A DNA stretch of 64,000 nucleotides from CAVZCK01 sp963773735 (GTDB taxonomy: Bacteria > Pseudomonadota > Alphaproteobacteria > Rhizobiales > Rhodomicrobiaceae): positions 1 through 64,000 of the forward strand of contig CAVZCK010000004.1 of NCBI GenBank assembly GCA_963773735.1, given 5' to 3'. The notes below the pieces were generated by a model. It was not told where the DNA came from and did no database searches. It saw nothing but the letters and a program-made list of their open reading frames with translations. Positions 62,221 to 64,000 of this stretch are shown here, one piece after another. Every line of letters begins with the position of its first letter. Position 1 is the stretch's first letter. The position numbers and the translations under genes are program-made.

Positions 62221-64000
62221 ATGGCTTCCGAAAGATATAACGCACCGGATCGCGAAAAGCATTGGCGCAAGGTTTGGGACGATGCCCAAGTCTATCGCGC
62301 CGAGGAGAACAAATCGCGACCTAAATACTATGTTCTGGAAATGTTCCCCTACCCGTCAGGGCGCATCCATATGGGCCATGTCCGCAATTACTCTATGGGC
62401 GACGTGGTGGCGCGCTATAAGCGCGCCAAGGGCTATAACGTGCTTCACCCGATGGGCTGGGACGCATTCGGTCTGCCGGCTGAAAATGCCGCCATTGGCA
62501 AAAGGGCACCCATCCGAAAGCAATGGACCTACGGAACATTGCCGCAATGCGTGGCCAGTTCAAGGCGATGGGGCTGTCGCTACGACTGGAGCCGTGAGCT
62601 GGCGACCTGCGATCCGAATATTACGAGCAGCAGCAGCGCCTGTTCATCGACTTCTTCAACAACGGACTGGTCTATCGCAAGAAGAGCAAGGTCAATTGGG
62701 ACCCGGTCGAGCACACCGTGCTGGCGAACGAGCAGGTGATCGACGGCCGCGGCTGGCGGTCTGGCGCGCTGGTTGAGCAGCGCGAGCTGAGCGCAATGGT
62801 TCTTGAAGATCACCCATTATGCGGATGATCTGCTGATGGCGCTGGACCGGCTGGACCGCTGGCCGGACAAGGTGCGGCTGATGCAGCGCAATTGGATCGG
62901 GCGGTCCGAAGGTCTGCTGATGCGCTTTGCGCTGGAGGGCGAGGCGCTGCCAAGGGGCATGAGACGCTGGAGGTATTCACAACTCGGCCGGACACGATTT
63001 TCGGCATGTCGTTCTGCGCGGTCTCGCCGGACCATCCGCTGGCCAAGGCGCTGGCGAAAAGGGACAAGAGCCGTAAAGGCGTTCATCGACGAGTGCCACC
63101 GCATGGGCACCGCGACCGAGGAGATCGAACGGGCCGAGAAGAAGGGCTATGACACCGGCCTGAAGGCGGTGCATCCCTTCCGCAAGAGCGCGAAGGTGCC
63201 GGTCTATATCGCCAATTTCATCCTGATGGAGTACGGCACCGGCGCGATCTTCGGCTGCCCGGCGCATGACCAGCGCGACCTGGATTTCGCGCGCAAATAC
63301 AAGCTGAAGGTCAAGCCCGTCGTCATGCCGGAAGGTGAGGACCCGAAGACTTTCAAGGTCGGCAATGACGCCTATACCGGCCCCGGCAAGATCGCCAATT
63401 CCAGCTTCCTCGACGGCATGACCGTCGAGGAGGCCGAAAATGAGGTCGCAAAGCGGCTGGAGAAACGCGGCGAGGGCGAGCGCAAGATCAATTACCGCCT
63501 GCGCGACTGGGGCATTTCGCGCCAGCGCTATTGGGGCTGCCCGATCCCGATCATGCATTGCAAGGCATGCGGCGCGGTTCCGCCGGACAAGCTGCCGGTG
63601 CTGCTGCCGGATGATGTGACCTTCGACAAGCCCGGCAATCCGCTGGAGCGGCACCCGACCTGGAAGCACGTCGACTTGCCCGCAATGCGGCGGCGAGGCG
63701 ACGCGCGAAACCGACACGATGGACACATTCGTCGAACTCGTCCTGGTATTTCGCCCGCTTCTGCTCGCCGCATGCCCAGACGCCAGTGAACCGCGAGGCA
63801 GTCGAATATTGGCTGCCGGTCGACCAATATATCGGCGGCATCGAGCACGCGATCCTGCATCTGCTCTATTCGCGCTTCTTCATGCGCGCCATGACCGACA
63901 CCGGCCATCTCGACATCTGACGAGCCATTTGCCGGCTTGTTCACGCAGGGCATGGTGATCCACGAGACCTATCGCGATCAAGGCCGGCAAATGGCTGAGC
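62221..64000 (+). CDS. leuS: Leucyl-tRNA synthetase, 5' part (many frameshifts, runs off the window)
   Basis: LeuS charges tRNA-Leu. The start has the class I HIGH-type signature YPSGRIHMGHVRNYSMGDVV, then GYNVLHPMGWDAFGLPAENA. Through at least six frame changes between 62500 and 63900 one can follow RLFIDFFNNGLVYRKKSKVN, the editing domain (FTTRPDTIFGMSFCAVSPDH, GTGAIFGCPAHDQRDLDFAR) and GISRQRYWGCPIPI. Leucyl-tRNA synthetase is essential, so these breaks must be mostly sequence errors. The KMSKS region is outside the window. Confidence 0.92.

Noticed and set aside
1..64000. CRISPR arrays, insertion sequences or prophage
   Set aside because: I saw no regularly spaced short repeats, transposase or phage structural genes; only the palindromic repeats listed.

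Overview
The window is GC-rich chromosome from an alphaproteobacterium, most likely a member of the Hyphomicrobiales (Rhizobiales). The best evidence is the block mltA-smr, Tim44-like, fxsA, secB, dnaQ, coaE, aroE, maf, ppsR, hemE, hemJ, rho, an order typical of the origin-proximal region in that order. A DUF1236 secreted protein and a DUF2244 protein fit the same group. The genus cannot be fixed from the sequence.

Layout. 1-573 is the 3' end of a FixJ-like response regulator. 803-12805 is a large one-strand gas vesicle cluster: gvpA, a GvpC-like gene, gvpN, a gvpV-like gene, gvpH, a previously unfamiliar HExxH protein, gvpF/L, gvpG, gvpO, a small cysteine protein, gvpJ, a CDC48-type double AAA+ ATPase, a gvpF/L fused to a J domain, gvpF/L, a second gvpJ/S, gvpF/L and gvpK. 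12833-16888 is a minus-strand catabolic operon (two MmgE/PrpD proteins and a tartrate/isopropylmalate-type dehydrogenase). 17141-18876 holds a small membrane protein, a TetR regulator and a redoxin. 19025-26183 is a LacI-controlled sulfonate-type ABC transporter with an HpsN-like dehydrogenase, a remnant of a short-chain dehydrogenase and an HpsP-like alcohol dehydrogenase, probably for dihydroxypropanesulfonate or a related polyol. A HAD phosphatase, two large palindromes and a TauE/SafE exporter follow, then a cyclase/ATPase/TPR protein (28210-31315).

From 31701 to 64000 the window is mostly housekeeping: cell wall and protein export, CoA, shikimate and haem synthesis, Rho, two HupE-type membrane proteins, BipA/TypA, a PIF1-like helicase, a sulfotransferase in a lower-GC patch, dapB, gpmA, nth, a PfkB kinase, transporters, coaA, hisE, a YggS-type PLP protein and the start of leuS.

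The gas vesicle cluster is the most interesting part. Beside the usual structural and assembly genes it encodes a Cdc48-like unfoldase, a J-domain GvpF, an Hsp20-like GvpH and a candidate zinc metallopeptidase. Together these look like a protein-folding and quality-control set dedicated to vesicle assembly.

A caution runs through the whole annotation. Many genes, including essential ones (secB, aroE, dnaQ, gpmA, leuS), carry single-base frameshifts, most of them one extra base in GC-rich runs. This looks like unpolished sequence rather than gene decay, so frameshifted genes are listed at full extent and the breaks are noted.
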